This document shows positions 55,139 through 63,621 of a stretch of DNA of 64,000 bases, piece by piece. The position numbers and the translations under genes are program-made. The first letter of the stretch is position 1, and each line of letters starts with the position of its first letter. Under the pieces are notes generated by a model. The model did not search any database. It saw only the letters and a program-made list of their open reading frames with translations, and had not been told where the DNA came from. Source of the stretch: Bog-473 sp963828505 (GTDB lineage: Bacteria > Actinomycetota > Acidimicrobiia > Acidimicrobiales > RAAP-2); the NCBI GenBank assembly GCA_963828505.1, contig CAWHFM010000023.1:31756-95755 (forward strand). The letters are read 5' to 3'.

Positions 55139-55444
55139 GGTGCACATCCTTCCTGCGAGTTGGTACTCGTCAGGTTAGGAGACAACCAAAGTCTGGGCAG
55201 ACCCCCATTTGAAGTAGCTCCAACGGGATTCGAGACGCCGTCGTCGCTCTTGAAAGTGCGGGTGGGTGTATTCACCGGGCAGTAGCGAATGCCGTCTTGC
55301 CAACTCAGATTGCTAAAGCAGTCCACCCGTCTATTCACGTCTTTAGAAGTTGGGCGACTGGATAGGCAATCCGTCACGGACGCACGCATCATCTTTGAGT
55401 CGCCCGCCGGCGACGCCGTCGTCGGCGCGCCTGATCACCACCTG

Positions 55445-55888
55445 CTACTGGGCCCGTAACTCCGTCAGCAAGTGCAGGAGAGAGGCACGCAAAGCCTCCA
55501 ACTCGTCGGGACTGGTCAGCTCCGTCCATTGTCTTTCGACCCGTTCCGCGGTCTCGTGCGTGACGGGCTTGACGGACGCGCCGCGCTCGGTCAGGAAAAC
55601 CAACCGCGAGCGGCGGTCGAGAGGGTTTGGTCGTCGCTCGACGTAACCCATGTGCTCGAGCTGCTCGACTGCTTCGGCCATCGTCTGCTTGCGCACTCGG
55701 GCGAGCTCGGCGAGTCCGGAAATGCTGATGCCCTCGGGCGGAACGAATGGGAACACGTTTGAATGCGCTGGACGGATGTCGTCGAAGCCGGCTTCTCGAA
55801 GTGCCGCATCGACGTCCTTGGCGTACTCCTGGTAGAGGAGTCGCAACAAGAGGCCGATCAACGGCCGGGTCGGAAAGTTCGGTTCCAA
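55445..55888 (-). CDS. MarR-family transcriptional regulator
   Basis: A 147-aa winged-helix protein. The HTH block is ISISGLAELARVRKQTMAEA followed by EQLEHMGYVERRPNPLDRRS, the MarR recognition helix and wing. The N-terminal dimerisation helix begins FPTRPLIGLLLRLLYQEYAK. It is divergent from another winged-helix gene with a palindrome between them. No enzyme or transporter target is directly next to it on this side except the IS3 element. The 240-bp gap to the element (55205-55444) contains nothing recognisable. Confidence 0.88.
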   Translation of the reverse strand: MEPNFPTRPLIGLLLRLLYQEYAKDVDAALREAGFDDIRPAHSNVFPFVPPEGISISGLAELARVRKQTMAEAVEQLEHMGYVERRPNPLDRRSRLVFLTERGASVKPVTHETAERVERQWTELTSPDELEALRASLLHLLTELRAQ

Positions 55889-55891
55889 GGA

Positions 55892-55909
55892 TAGACAGGA
55901 CCCTGTCTA
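55892..55909. promoter_or_regulatory. Palindromic operator between two divergent winged-helix genes
   Basis: Arms TAGACAG (55892-55898) and CTGTCTA (55903-55909) with a 4-bp spacer GACC, only 4 bp before the MarR start at 55888. A related CCTGTCA half-site follows near 55930. Probable autoregulatory site. Confidence 0.65.
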
Positions 55910-55958
55910 GTTGTTAAGGTGGTCAGGTGCCTGTCAATCGTACGAGAGGAATCGAGAG

Positions 55959-56408
55959 ATGACAACACCGGAGTCCTACGCCCAGTTCGGCCAGACACTT
56001 GCCTTTGCCGAGCGCACCCTCACCGAGGTCCTGCGCCGGCACCTGGCGCAGCGCCAGATCGTCCCCGAGACCTGGTACGCCCTCAAGCTGATCGCCACCG
56101 GTGGTCCAGGGCTCTCTCGTCGGACATTGACCGACGATCTGGCTCGCTCACGGAACCTCGACGCTGATTCCACCAGCCAGCTGCTCGCCCGACTCGAGGC
56201 CGAAGGGCTGATTCGCGGTGAGAGCGAGGTCGACTTCACCAACGAAGGAGAGAGCCTCTATCAAAGCCTCCGGGAGTTTGTGACCCGCCCGACCACCGAG
56301 CTCCTGAGTCAGTTCGATATCGACGACGTCGACACGACTGTGCGAACAATCCAGGAAATAACACGACGGGCCGCGGAGGGTCTCGCGGTCGCGAACGAGA
56401 GATCGTGA
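55959..56408 (+). CDS. MarR-like winged-helix regulator
   Basis: A 149-aa protein starting MTTPESYAQFGQTLAFAERT at 55959, where GAGAGGAA precedes the ATG. It has a MarR-type fold: LTEVLRRHLAQRQIVPETWY, then LTDDLARSRNLDADSTSQLL (HTH) and RLEAEGLIRGESEVDFTNEG (wing). It lacks the basic wing Asp-Arg pattern of classical MarR. Probably a repressor or co-regulator paired with the divergent MarR protein; it is convergent with the second G1 peptidase gene. Confidence 0.75.
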   Translation: MTTPESYAQFGQTLAFAERTLTEVLRRHLAQRQIVPETWYALKLIATGGPGLSRRTLTDDLARSRNLDADSTSQLLARLEAEGLIRGESEVDFTNEGESLYQSLREFVTRPTTELLSQFDIDDVDTTVRTIQEITRRAAEGLAVANERS

Positions 56409-56493
56409 GATCACTGGACGGCGTTTCGGCACCGACGATCGGGAACCAACGCCATCTCGGGTGGGCTCGCCGATTACGAGGCCACTCGACTGC

Positions 56494-57381
56494 TCACAAC
56501 TTGATCGGCGTGACCCCTCCGCTCCGCTGCCACACCACGTTGAAGGCGTTCGCTTTTGTCACCGCGGTGGTGTTGTCGAGCGACTCGAAGCCCAGACGAC
56601 CGGGCGACTCCTTCCCGTTCAGGTTGTACACCATGTCGATGGCGTACGAGCTTCCGAAGGGGAAGGCGGAGATCGGCAGGGGCACAGCACCCACACTGGC
56701 CATGTTGTCCGTCATCGTGGTCGTGCCGAAGTTAGCCAACGCGACCAGCCAGCAGCTGGTCTCACCCTTGTTGCAGTCGGCGTATCGCTCGTTGATCCAC
56801 TCGGCCGACGCTCGTGCGCAGTTCCCGCAGGCCGCCGACTTCGTGGAGGACATGTTGGACGTCGTGTCGGCAATGGTCAGATTGAACTTGCCCGCCTTGT
56901 ACGTCACCGACGCCGAAATGCTGTCACCTGCGTTCACGTCGAACACGTTGACGGAGGCGGCCGGATACAACTCGTACCACGCCTGGTACATGGGCACCGT
57001 GTGGCCGCTCCCGCCACAGAAGGCATCCGTACCATCCTGCTCTACCGTCTGGTTGTCGAAGCCGTCCAGGCCCACCCACTCCGAGGTCCCGAGCCCCTCC
57101 CCGCCGATGCCTCCCGGGCACTTGACCGACGGCTGCACGAAGGTGCTCGAGACCGAGGTGAACTTCGAGCTGCTCGTGGGAGGCGTCACCGCGTAGCCGG
57201 ACCAGTTGAGGCTGTAGGTCGGCAACGCCTGGTTGGTGATTCCGTGTTGCCCGTCGCGGATCATCGGCAGCCCGCCAGGATTCGGTCTGGTCGGGGTGGC
57301 CCCGACGGCGGAGGCAGCCACGCCCACCAGCGTCAAGCTGAAGACCGCTCCAGCCGCCAGAGGTACCAGGAATCGCCTCAT
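56494..57381 (-). CDS. Secreted G1-family (glutamic/eqolisin) peptidase
   Basis: A 295-aa exported acid peptidase. A Sec signal is at 1-28 (RRFLVPLAAGAVFSLTLVGV). The mature domain shows LNWSGYAV (58-65), TSEWVGLDGFDNQTVEQDG with catalytic Gln115, YQAWYELYPA (132-141) with the conserved Glu, and ASAEWINERY with catalytic Glu198. The Gln/Glu pair matches the fungal scytalidoglutamic and aspergilloglutamic peptidases by alignment of these motifs. It has several Cys (CGGSG, CGNC) that could form disulfides. Active at low pH by family inference. Unlike the peptidase at 40611 it has no extra domains. Confidence 0.87.
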   Translation of the reverse strand: MRRFLVPLAAGAVFSLTLVGVAASAVGATPTRPNPGGLPMIRDGQHGITNQALPTYSLNWSGYAVTPPTSSSKFTSVSSTFVQPSVKCPGGIGGEGLGTSEWVGLDGFDNQTVEQDGTDAFCGGSGHTVPMYQAWYELYPAASVNVFDVNAGDSISASVTYKAGKFNLTIADTTSNMSSTKSAACGNCARASAEWINERYADCNKGETSCWLVALANFGTTTMTDNMASVGAVPLPISAFPFGSSYAIDMVYNLNGKESPGRLGFESLDNTTAVTKANAFNVVWQRSGGVTPIKL

Positions 57382-57594
57382 GCGCTCCGTCCTTCGTTGG
57401 TCCGACCGGACAATGACAACTACGACCAGAGAGATTGGTCCTTCGGGACGAACCCGTCAAGCGCCTGTGTCGTGGTGCGCTCCTCCGCCTGCGCTCCGCC
57501 TGCGGCGAAGCTTTCGCGCCAATGCACGCTTCCTGTCTCGCTCCTCGGCATCCGCATCGTCTTCCTCGGGCGCCGCCAAAGAAGATCGGCGGGG

Positions 57595-57810
57595 TCACCT
57601 ACGAAGTCGTGCATGGCCGGGTGCTCCTGGTGAGTCGAACAGGAGGAGCTGGTGGTGGGTGCGGCCCGAGGAGCACGAAGCGACCCGACGGGACCGTGGC
57701 CGGGCTCGGACACGATCCGGCGCCACCCCGACACGTCCCGGGTAGAAGACGGTGTCGCGCGGCACGTCGCGCACGTACAACGCCAGGTGCCCAAAGTTGC
57801 GGACGGCCAC
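57595..57810 (-). pseudogene. Decayed VOC/glyoxalase-family gene fragment
   Basis: From GTG 57810 the frame reads VAVRNFGHLALYVRDVPRDT, the first strand-helix unit of VOC (glyoxalase/bleomycin-resistance) proteins. It loses frame after TVFY by one extra C; the next frame gives DVSGWRRIVSEPGHGPV. The original frame then returns as SSGRTHHQLLLFDSPGAPG and stops at 57595. So at least two compensating indels break it, and the fragment is only about 70 residues against the usual 120 or more. The rest of the domain is missing. Confidence 0.6.
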
Positions 57811-58017
57811 AGTGCCTGGACGTCGTTTGGGCGAGGGGCGGAGGGGGCATAAGCTCTTGGACAGATCCGCTCGCAAGTTTCTTCGCAAGAAGGGGAATCC
57901 TCGGGCGCGAAACGCCATGGTCGACGGCAGTCTCGTCGCTGGTGTATTTGGGTCGCGCTTCGTCGAGCGCCCACTGCGGGCGAGAGAAAATGCAAAGCGA
58001 CGAAGGGAGGATCAGAA

Positions 58018-58314
58018 ATGCCAGGTCTCATCCGGGTTACGCCGGAGCAGCTCATGGGTGTTTCGGGACAGCTCAATGCGGGCGCCGGGTCCATAGAGAG
58101 CACGCTGAGCCAGCTCGCCAGCCAGGTGGCCCCCCTCGGCTCTGACTGGGCCGGCGTAGGGCAGGCGCGTTTTCTCGCACTCTGGCAGCAATGGCAGACG
58201 AGCTCCAACCAGTTGCACCAGGCTCTGGAAGGGATCTCCCAGCTGATGCGGTCGGCTTCGGTGGCCTACGAGACCAATGACGCGCAGGTGGGAGCCACCT
58301 TCTCGGGGGCCTAG
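58018..58314 (+). CDS. WXG100-family ESX secretion substrate (EsxA/CFP-10-like)
   Basis: A 98-aa protein of typical WXG100 size beginning MPGLIRVTPEQLMGVSGQLN; a GGGAGG ribosome site precedes it. It forms a helical hairpin with the W-x-G turn in SDWAGVGQA (about residues 42-50). The C-terminal helix ends YETNDAQVGATFSGA; the Y-E-x-N-D region resembles the YxxxD/E export signal. These proteins are exported by type VII secretion as dimers. Only one WXG100 gene is present here, so a homodimer or a partner elsewhere is possible. It is 29 bp before eccC. Confidence 0.9.
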   Translation: MPGLIRVTPEQLMGVSGQLNAGAGSIESTLSQLASQVAPLGSDWAGVGQARFLALWQQWQTSSNQLHQALEGISQLMRSASVAYETNDAQVGATFSGA

Positions 58315-58343
58315 GCCACAACTCACCTGCGAATCAGAGATCC

Positions 58344-61300
58344 GTGGCGACTATCCCCGCCGAGGGCGCCGTTCCGAAGAGTACGGAACATCTCGGGGAC
58401 TCCGTGCTCTCCAGTGTCGTCGCGCCCCCGTCGCCCACCCTGCCCCGGTCGCCCTCGTCGCGGGAGAGCCGGCGCCCTCGAGAACGCGGGCTGCAGCGGG
58501 GCGGAACGGGCGGATCGTCGAACGGACGCGGCTCCAACCGGCCGGATCAGGGGTGGCAAGGGATCCCGGTGCACCGGCCGGCTCGGAGCTGGCCCGTAGA
58601 GCTCCAGGATGCGCCCGTCGTCGTGCACCCTCCGCCTCCTGCTCGCCAACGCGACCGGGGCGACATGGTGATGACGGTGCTGCCGCTCGTGGGCACCCTG
58701 TCCATGGTGGCCTTCGCCTTCATCGTCCGTTCCCTCGTCTACATCATTGTGATCGGTGTGATGGTCGTCGCCATGGTCGCGACCGGATTGGGCAGCCGAC
58801 TCCTGCAAGACCGCCGCGAACGACGTCGCTTCGATCAGATGCGGTCCCGGTATTCGGATCATCTCGCGGAGTGCCGTCGCCAGGTGGAGTGGGCGGCGCA
58901 GGTCCAGCGATCCCGGCTCGAGGGGCTCTACCCCGGTCCCGAGCAACTGGTCTCGATGGTCGGAAGATCGGCAGAAGGCATTTGGGAGCGCCGGCCGAGC
59001 GACCGCGACTTCGCCTCGGTGCGGCTCGGTTGCGGTCCGGTGCCAGCGGCCTGCCCGGCCGTCGTGGGAAGCGGGAACAGCCCGCTTTCCGAGCCCGATC
59101 CCGTTTTGGCCGAGGCGGCAGACGAACTCGTCCACTCGACCGCCGCGCTCGACAACGCGCCCGTGGTCCTGCCGCTGGCCCAGCTGGGCACGGTCGCGGT
59201 GGTCGGCCCCTCCGAAATATGTCGGAGCTTGGTCTCGTCGTGGATCGCCTCTCTGGCGACATTCCATGCGCCAGGCGAGTTGCGGATAGTCGGCTGCGTC
59301 CCGGTGGAGGCGGCTCGGACGTGGGACTGGGTCAAGTGGCTCCCGCATACGCGCGACCCCCGCGGCGGCGAGGGCTTCGGACGGGCGCAACGGGCGGTGA
59401 CCACCGACCTCCGTGTATTCGGCGAGCAGATGGAGCAGCTGGCGCGGCCCCGGCTGGGGCGTCTGCAGCAACGGGGCACCGTCGCCCCCGCCGATCCCAC
59501 GTCCGCGCACCAGACGGCATCCTTGGAGGAACACGTCGTCGTGGTGGTGGACGAGTACAGCCCTCATTCCTCGGTCGCCGCGATCGAGGACCTTCACGCG
59601 GTCATGGAGTCCGCTGCCGCCATCCACGTGAGCGTGGTTGTGCTCGCCGACTCTCCGGCCCGTGTCCCACCCAGCTGCGGAGCGGTCGTGACCCTCAGCG
59701 AAGACGGAATGGCGCAGTTCGTCGAGTCGCGGCCCGGCGGGCGGGTCGAGAGCGCCGTGCGCGCCGACCGCGTCGAGAGCGCGGACCTCGCCGGCCTCGC
59801 CCGCCGGCTGGCGCCGCTGCGCCTGGTCTCCGGTGGGATGGACGTCGACTTCGCCGACAGCATCCGCCTGTTGGAGCTGTTGGGAGTCGACGACGTCGCC
59901 GGATTCGACCCCGTGGACGACTGGTTGACGCCGCGCGACCTCCGGACCGGCTCGAATCCGGATCTCCTCCGGGCGCCGATCGGCCGGCGTGAGGACGGCC
60001 GAATGGTGCACCTCGATCTCAAAGAGGCCGCGTCCGCGGGCATGGGCCCGCACGGCATCCTGGTCGGCGCCACCGGATCCGGCAAGAGCGAGCTGCTCCG
60101 TTCCCTCACGGCCGGACTGGCCGCTCGCCACGCCCCGTCGGTGCTGAACCTTCTTCTCGTGGACTACAAGGGGGGTGCCGCCTTCGCCGGGCTGGCGCCC
60201 CTGCCGCACGTGGCCGGCCTCGTCACCAACCTGGCTGACCACCTCGTGCTGATCGACCGGGTCCGTGCCGCGCTGGGCGGTGAGATCGAGCGACGCCAGC
60301 AAGTGCTCAAGGAGGCGGGCGTCGACTCGCTCGCCGCGTATCACGGCCGATGCCTGCACGACCCCTCGCTGGCCGGACTTCCCTACCTCGTGGTCGTGGT
60401 CGACGAGTTCGGTGAGCTGCTCGCCGCCCAGCCGGAATTCATCGAGATCTTCCAGGCCATCGGGCGGCTGGGCCGTTCCCTGGGCATCCACATGCTGCTG
60501 TCCACACAACGTCTGGACGAGGGCCAGGTGCGGTCGCTGGACCCGCATCTGCGCTACCGGCTGTGCCTGCGGACCAACACGCCCGAGGAGTCCCGGTCGG
60601 TTCTCGGCAGCCGCGCCGCGTTCGAGCTTCCGGCCCTTCCAGGTCTCGGCTACCTCCGGGTCGACGCATCCTCGACACGTTTCAAGGCCGGATTGACGAG
60701 TCTGCCCGGGCGGGTGTTCGAACCTCCGGGCTCGACTCCACGCGCCCGGGTGTTCCCGTTCAGCCTGACGCCGCCGTCCAAGGTCGAAGCACCGGCGAAG
60801 GCGGACGGCCCGGAGACGGACCTCGACGTGATGGTGAGCAGGATCTCCGCCGCGACGCCCGAGCGCGCCCGGCAGGTGTGGCTGAGCCCACTCCCCGACG
60901 TCCTCACGCTCGGAGAACTGTTCGAGCGGTTCCCGGAGGACGCATCGGAGACTGGTGGGGTCCGGACCGTCGCCGGCATCATCGACGTTCCCGAACGCCA
61001 AGCGCAGCGGCCGCTCGTCTACGACTGCCGCGGTGCGGGCGGGAACGTCGGCATTGCCGGCGCGCCCCGCACCGGCAAGTCCACGTTGTTGCGCACCCTC
61101 GTTCTCGGACTCGCCCGAGGGCGTAGCCCTGACGACGTGCAGTTCTACTGCCTCGATCTCGGGGGAGGCGGCCTCTTCGAGCTGTCGGATCTGCCCCATG
61201 TCGGCGCCGTCGTGGGTCGCGGTGAGCTCGAGACCTCCGCCCGGCTGCTGCGCGAACTACAGGCGGTGGTGGACGAGCGGGCACTGCAGCGGCGAAACGG

Positions 61301-62618
61301 CTCCGGGCGGGACTGGCCGGAGATCTTCCTCGTCGTCGACAACGTCGGATTGTTGCGCCAGACCATGGGCGACCTCGAGCCCGTCGTGACCGAGCTCGCC
61401 ACCGCAGGTCTGGAATACGGCGTGCACGTGATGGTCACGGCCAACCGTTGGTTCGACGTACGACCTCAATTGCTCGATGCCCTGGGAACCCGCTTCGAGC
61501 TCCGGCTCGGTGACCCGGCAGAGTCGATCGTCAAGCGCGCCATCGCCATGACGGTGCCCACCGACCACCCGGGCCGGGGGACCACCACCGATGGGCATCA
61601 CTTCCAGGCGGCGATTGCGTCGAGCAATCCCGAGTCGCCGACGACCGGCGAGCGTCTGGCGCTTCGCGAGGCAGTCGACGATGCGCTGCACCGGTGCGGC
61701 GGCCGACGGGCTCCTGCCGTGTCTCGCATGCCTGACCGGGTGAGCAGCGAGCAGGTCGCCGAGTTGGCGCAGGCCGCGGGCGGGGCGCCCCCGGAGGCTT
61801 CGAGCGATTTCCTGCTCGGCGTGAGTGAGTTTCGCTGCCGCCCCGTTCAGCTGGACCTCTTGGCGGCGGGGCAGCACGTGGTGGTCTTCGGCGAAACCCG
61901 GTCCGGTCGGACCACGTTGCTGCGTCGAGCCATCGCCCACCTCGAGGCGACGACTGTGCCCGACGATGTGCACCTGCACCTGGTGGACCCGGCCCGGACC
62001 ATGCTCGACCTCGCCCGGGGCTCTCACGTCGTGTCCTACGCGACCGGGAGCGCAGCGGTGCAGCGCCAGGCCGAGGACCTCGCCGCCGCTCTGGCGGCCC
62101 GCGTGCCCGTGGACGCCGTCTCGCCGGCCGACTTCCAGCCCACTGACGGCCTCCAGCCCACTGACGGCCTCCAGCCCACTGACGGATGGTCGGGGCCGGA
62201 CCATGTTCTGGTCGTCGACGACTACGAGCGACTTTTGACGACCCTTGGCGGACCTCTCGGCTCGCTCCTCGAGCTGCTCGGCGCTTCGGGTGACATCGGC
62301 CTTCACGTGCTGTTGGCTCGCCGGGTGGCCGGCGCCCAGCGGACCGCGTTCGAGCCGTTCGGTCAGCGACTGCGGGAGGTGGCCACCGTGACGATCGTCA
62401 TGTCGGGCTCGCCCGACGAGGGACCGCTCTTCTCTGGGGTCACACCGCGTCCTCTGCCGCCCGGACGCGGCACCCTGGTGACGGTCGGGCGGCATCCTCA
62501 GTTGGTCCAGTGCTGTATCGATGTCCCTACGGCGTGCGACGCCCCCCGGCCCGACGGCGATGCCCGACGGCGCGGGGCCGGGCAGGTCCCGCGCCAGGCG
62601 CTCTCGGGAGCGTCGTGA
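58344..62618 (+). CDS. eccC: Type VII secretion ATPase EccC (FtsK/SpoIIIE, three ATPase domains)
   Basis: A 1424-aa single-chain EccC (fused Ca and Cb halves) starting at GTG 58344. A Pro-rich N-terminal tail (1-105) is followed by two membrane segments (about 108-150, VMTVLPLVGTLSMVAFAFIV and VYIIVIGVMVVAMVATGLG). Domain 1 has Walker A GATGSGKSELL (about 573) and Walker B VVVVDEFGELL (about 680). Domain 2 has GAPRTGKSTLL (about 905) but a VVDN Walker B (about 993). Domain 3 has a Walker A with Arg for Lys, GETRSGRTTLL (about 1181), and VVDDYERLL (about 1287). Domain 1 thus looks catalytic and domains 2-3 regulatory, as in other EccC proteins. An 18-bp repeat lies in domain 3. Confidence 0.93.
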   Translation: MATIPAEGAVPKSTEHLGDSVLSSVVAPPSPTLPRSPSSRESRRPRERGLQRGGTGGSSNGRGSNRPDQGWQGIPVHRPARSWPVELQDAPVVVHPPPPARQRDRGDMVMTVLPLVGTLSMVAFAFIVRSLVYIIVIGVMVVAMVATGLGSRLLQDRRERRRFDQMRSRYSDHLAECRRQVEWAAQVQRSRLEGLYPGPEQLVSMVGRSAEGIWERRPSDRDFASVRLGCGPVPAACPAVVGSGNSPLSEPDPVLAEAADELVHSTAALDNAPVVLPLAQLGTVAVVGPSEICRSLVSSWIASLATFHAPGELRIVGCVPVEAARTWDWVKWLPHTRDPRGGEGFGRAQRAVTTDLRVFGEQMEQLARPRLGRLQQRGTVAPADPTSAHQTASLEEHVVVVVDEYSPHSSVAAIEDLHAVMESAAAIHVSVVVLADSPARVPPSCGAVVTLSEDGMAQFVESRPGGRVESAVRADRVESADLAGLARRLAPLRLVSGGMDVDFADSIRLLELLGVDDVAGFDPVDDWLTPRDLRTGSNPDLLRAPIGRREDGRMVHLDLKEAASAGMGPHGILVGATGSGKSELLRSLTAGLAARHAPSVLNLLLVDYKGGAAFAGLAPLPHVAGLVTNLADHLVLIDRVRAALGGEIERRQQVLKEAGVDSLAAYHGRCLHDPSLAGLPYLVVVVDEFGELLAAQPEFIEIFQAIGRLGRSLGIHMLLSTQRLDEGQVRSLDPHLRYRLCLRTNTPEESRSVLGSRAAFELPALPGLGYLRVDASSTRFKAGLTSLPGRVFEPPGSTPRARVFPFSLTPPSKVEAPAKADGPETDLDVMVSRISAATPERARQVWLSPLPDVLTLGELFERFPEDASETGGVRTVAGIIDVPERQAQRPLVYDCRGAGGNVGIAGAPRTGKSTLLRTLVLGLARGRSPDDVQFYCLDLGGGGLFELSDLPHVGAVVGRGELETSARLLRELQAVVDERALQRRNGSGRDWPEIFLVVDNVGLLRQTMGDLEPVVTELATAGLEYGVHVMVTANRWFDVRPQLLDALGTRFELRLGDPAESIVKRAIAMTVPTDHPGRGTTTDGHHFQAAIASSNPESPTTGERLALREAVDDALHRCGGRRAPAVSRMPDRVSSEQVAELAQAAGGAPPEASSDFLLGVSEFRCRPVQLDLLAAGQHVVVFGETRSGRTTLLRRAIAHLEATTVPDDVHLHLVDPARTMLDLARGSHVVSYATGSAAVQRQAEDLAAALAARVPVDAVSPADFQPTDGLQPTDGLQPTDGWSGPDHVLVVDDYERLLTTLGGPLGSLLELLGASGDIGLHVLLARRVAGAQRTAFEPFGQRLREVATVTIVMSGSPDEGPLFSGVTPRPLPPGRGTLVTVGRHPQLVQCCIDVPTACDAPRPDGDARRRGAGQVPRQALSGAS
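62136..62186 (+). repeat. 18-bp tandem repeat (2.8 units) in the third ATPase domain of eccC
   Basis: Unit CAGCCCACTGACGGCCTC occurs at 62136-62153 and 62154-62171, then a partial third copy at 62172-62186. It encodes QPTDGL, QPTDGL, QPTDG just before the VLVVDDY Walker B strand of domain 3. The copies are identical over the shared part. Confidence 0.9.
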
Positions 62619-62926
62619 ACGCTCCCCGCGTCCTGCTCGTGACCGTCCGCGGTCCGGAAGGTCAAGTCGATGTGGCGGCCCGCGAGGATGTCTCGGTGGC
62701 GGAGCTCGTGGCGGCCGTCGCCGAGACGCTGGGAAAGACGGTGGTCCCGACGACGAACTCCTCGGACCGCCGTCCGGAGCCTTCTCCGTCGGCCGAGCGG
62801 TCAGTACCGAGGTCGGCCACCCTGGCCCAGGCCGGCCTCCTCGATGGCCATGTGCTCACGGTGGTCTCTCCCGACGTCGTCACGGTGGCCGATCCCGTCT
62901 TCGCGTCGACGGAGGGAGCAAGGTGA
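62615..62926 (+). CDS. EsaB/YukD-like ubiquitin-fold protein of type VII secretion
   Basis: A 103-aa protein starting at GTG 62615 inside the eccC stop (GTGA overlap). MNAPRVLLVTVRGPEGQVDV and AAREDVSVAELVAAVAETLG give the beta-grasp ubiquitin-like fold seen in YukD/EsaB and in the cytosolic N-terminus of EccD. A late LLDGHVLTVVSP strand completes it. No membrane segment is present. The family is required for or regulates type VII secretion. Coupled translation indicates equal production with EccC. Confidence 0.78.
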   Translation: MNAPRVLLVTVRGPEGQVDVAAREDVSVAELVAAVAETLGKTVVPTTNSSDRRPEPSPSAERSVPRSATLAQAGLLDGHVLTVVSPDVVTVADPVFASTEGAR

Positions 62927-63621
62927 GCGGTACGATGACTTCTCGCTTCGGGGCGGCTACTCCTGGCGCGGTGCCACCGCCGCTTCGGACGCCGGGTCCT
63001 TCGGAGTTGACTGTGTCCCCGAAGCGCACCGGCCGGTGGAAGAAGCTATTGGTCGGTGCGGTGGTGGTTGCCGTCGGGGTCGGCTTCTGGTTCTGGGGTC
63101 GGGAGACCGCGCCGCCGCCGGCGACGACCGCCGCGCTGGAGACGACCGCCGCCGTTCCCGCCGGCGCGTCGCTGACCGCCGCCGACCTGCGAACGGTGCA
63201 CCTGACGACGAACGAGCGGGGGCTCGTCCCCGCCGACCAGGCCACGTCGGCCGTCGGGCTCGTCGCTCGAACATATCTGCCGGCTGGCGCGCTGGTTCGA
63301 GGGTCGTCCCTTACGACGGCCGGTGCCGTGCCGTCGCGGGCCACCACGCTGGTCGGGCTTGCCCTCAAGCCCGGTCAGCTGCCCGACGGAATCCGAGTGG
63401 GCGACCGGGTCGAGATCGTGGTCGTTCCCGCCCCCGATTCGTCGGGCGCGCCTCCGAAGCCGGGCTCCACGCTGACCGCTCCGGTCTGGGATGTCGCGGG
63501 GCAGCCTTCGGACACGACGGTGACCGTCGCCGTCCCCGTCGGGATCGCGCCCGACTTGGCTGCCGCGGCCTCGGCGGGCGACATCGCTGTCGTCGATCTC
63601 GGGCCGGGTTCGTCGACATGA
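62923..63621 (+). CDS. SAF-domain membrane-anchored protein in a type VII secretion operon
   Basis: A 232-aa protein starting at GTG 62923 (4-bp overlap; GGAGG lies 7 nt upstream) or ATG 62935. After a Pro-rich cytoplasmic tail and a basic patch (SPKRTGRWKK), one membrane segment (LLVGAVVVAVGVGFWFWG, about 44-61) leads to an external SAF domain (about 75-170): AVPAGASLTAADLRTVHLTT, then AVGLVARTYLPAGALVRGSS and GLALKPGQLPDGIRVGDRVE. SAF domains occur in pilus assembly protein CpaB and flagellar FlgA, where they bind cell-wall or polymer sugar. Here it may anchor the secretion apparatus to the envelope; that is inference. Confidence 0.8.
   Translation: MSGTMTSRFGAATPGAVPPPLRTPGPSELTVSPKRTGRWKKLLVGAVVVAVGVGFWFWGRETAPPPATTAALETTAAVPAGASLTAADLRTVHLTTNERGLVPADQATSAVGLVARTYLPAGALVRGSSLTTAGAVPSRATTLVGLALKPGQLPDGIRVGDRVEIVVVPAPDSSGAPPKPGSTLTAPVWDVAGQPSDTTVTVAVPVGIAPDLAAAASAGDIAVVDLGPGSST

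Larger units (their letters stand above)
52239..55204 (-). mobile_element. IS3-family insertion sequence, interrupted by an IS66-family element
   Basis: The ends are imperfect inverted repeats: left GGGACTGCCCAG (52239-52250, continuing CTTTTGATTGACTC) and right CTGGGCAGACCC (55193-55204), which continue to match inward for about 26 bp. Without the 1708-bp inner element and the extra 8-bp duplication the length is 1250 bp, normal for IS3. It encodes orfA and a broken orfB on the minus strand. The exact outer bases and the 3-bp target duplication are unclear. The inner insertion and a frameshift leave it unable to make its transposase. Confidence 0.8.

Noticed and set aside
55205..55392. Minus-strand frame flanking the IS3 right end considered as a gene interrupted by IS3
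   Set aside because: No continuation was found on the other side of the element near 52238 and no domain could be recognised.
58323..61199. Minus-strand open frame of 958 codons opposite eccC
   Set aside because: It is a mirror of the strongly conserved EccC coding frame; high G+C keeps the antisense frame free of stops. No ribosome site and no domain pattern.
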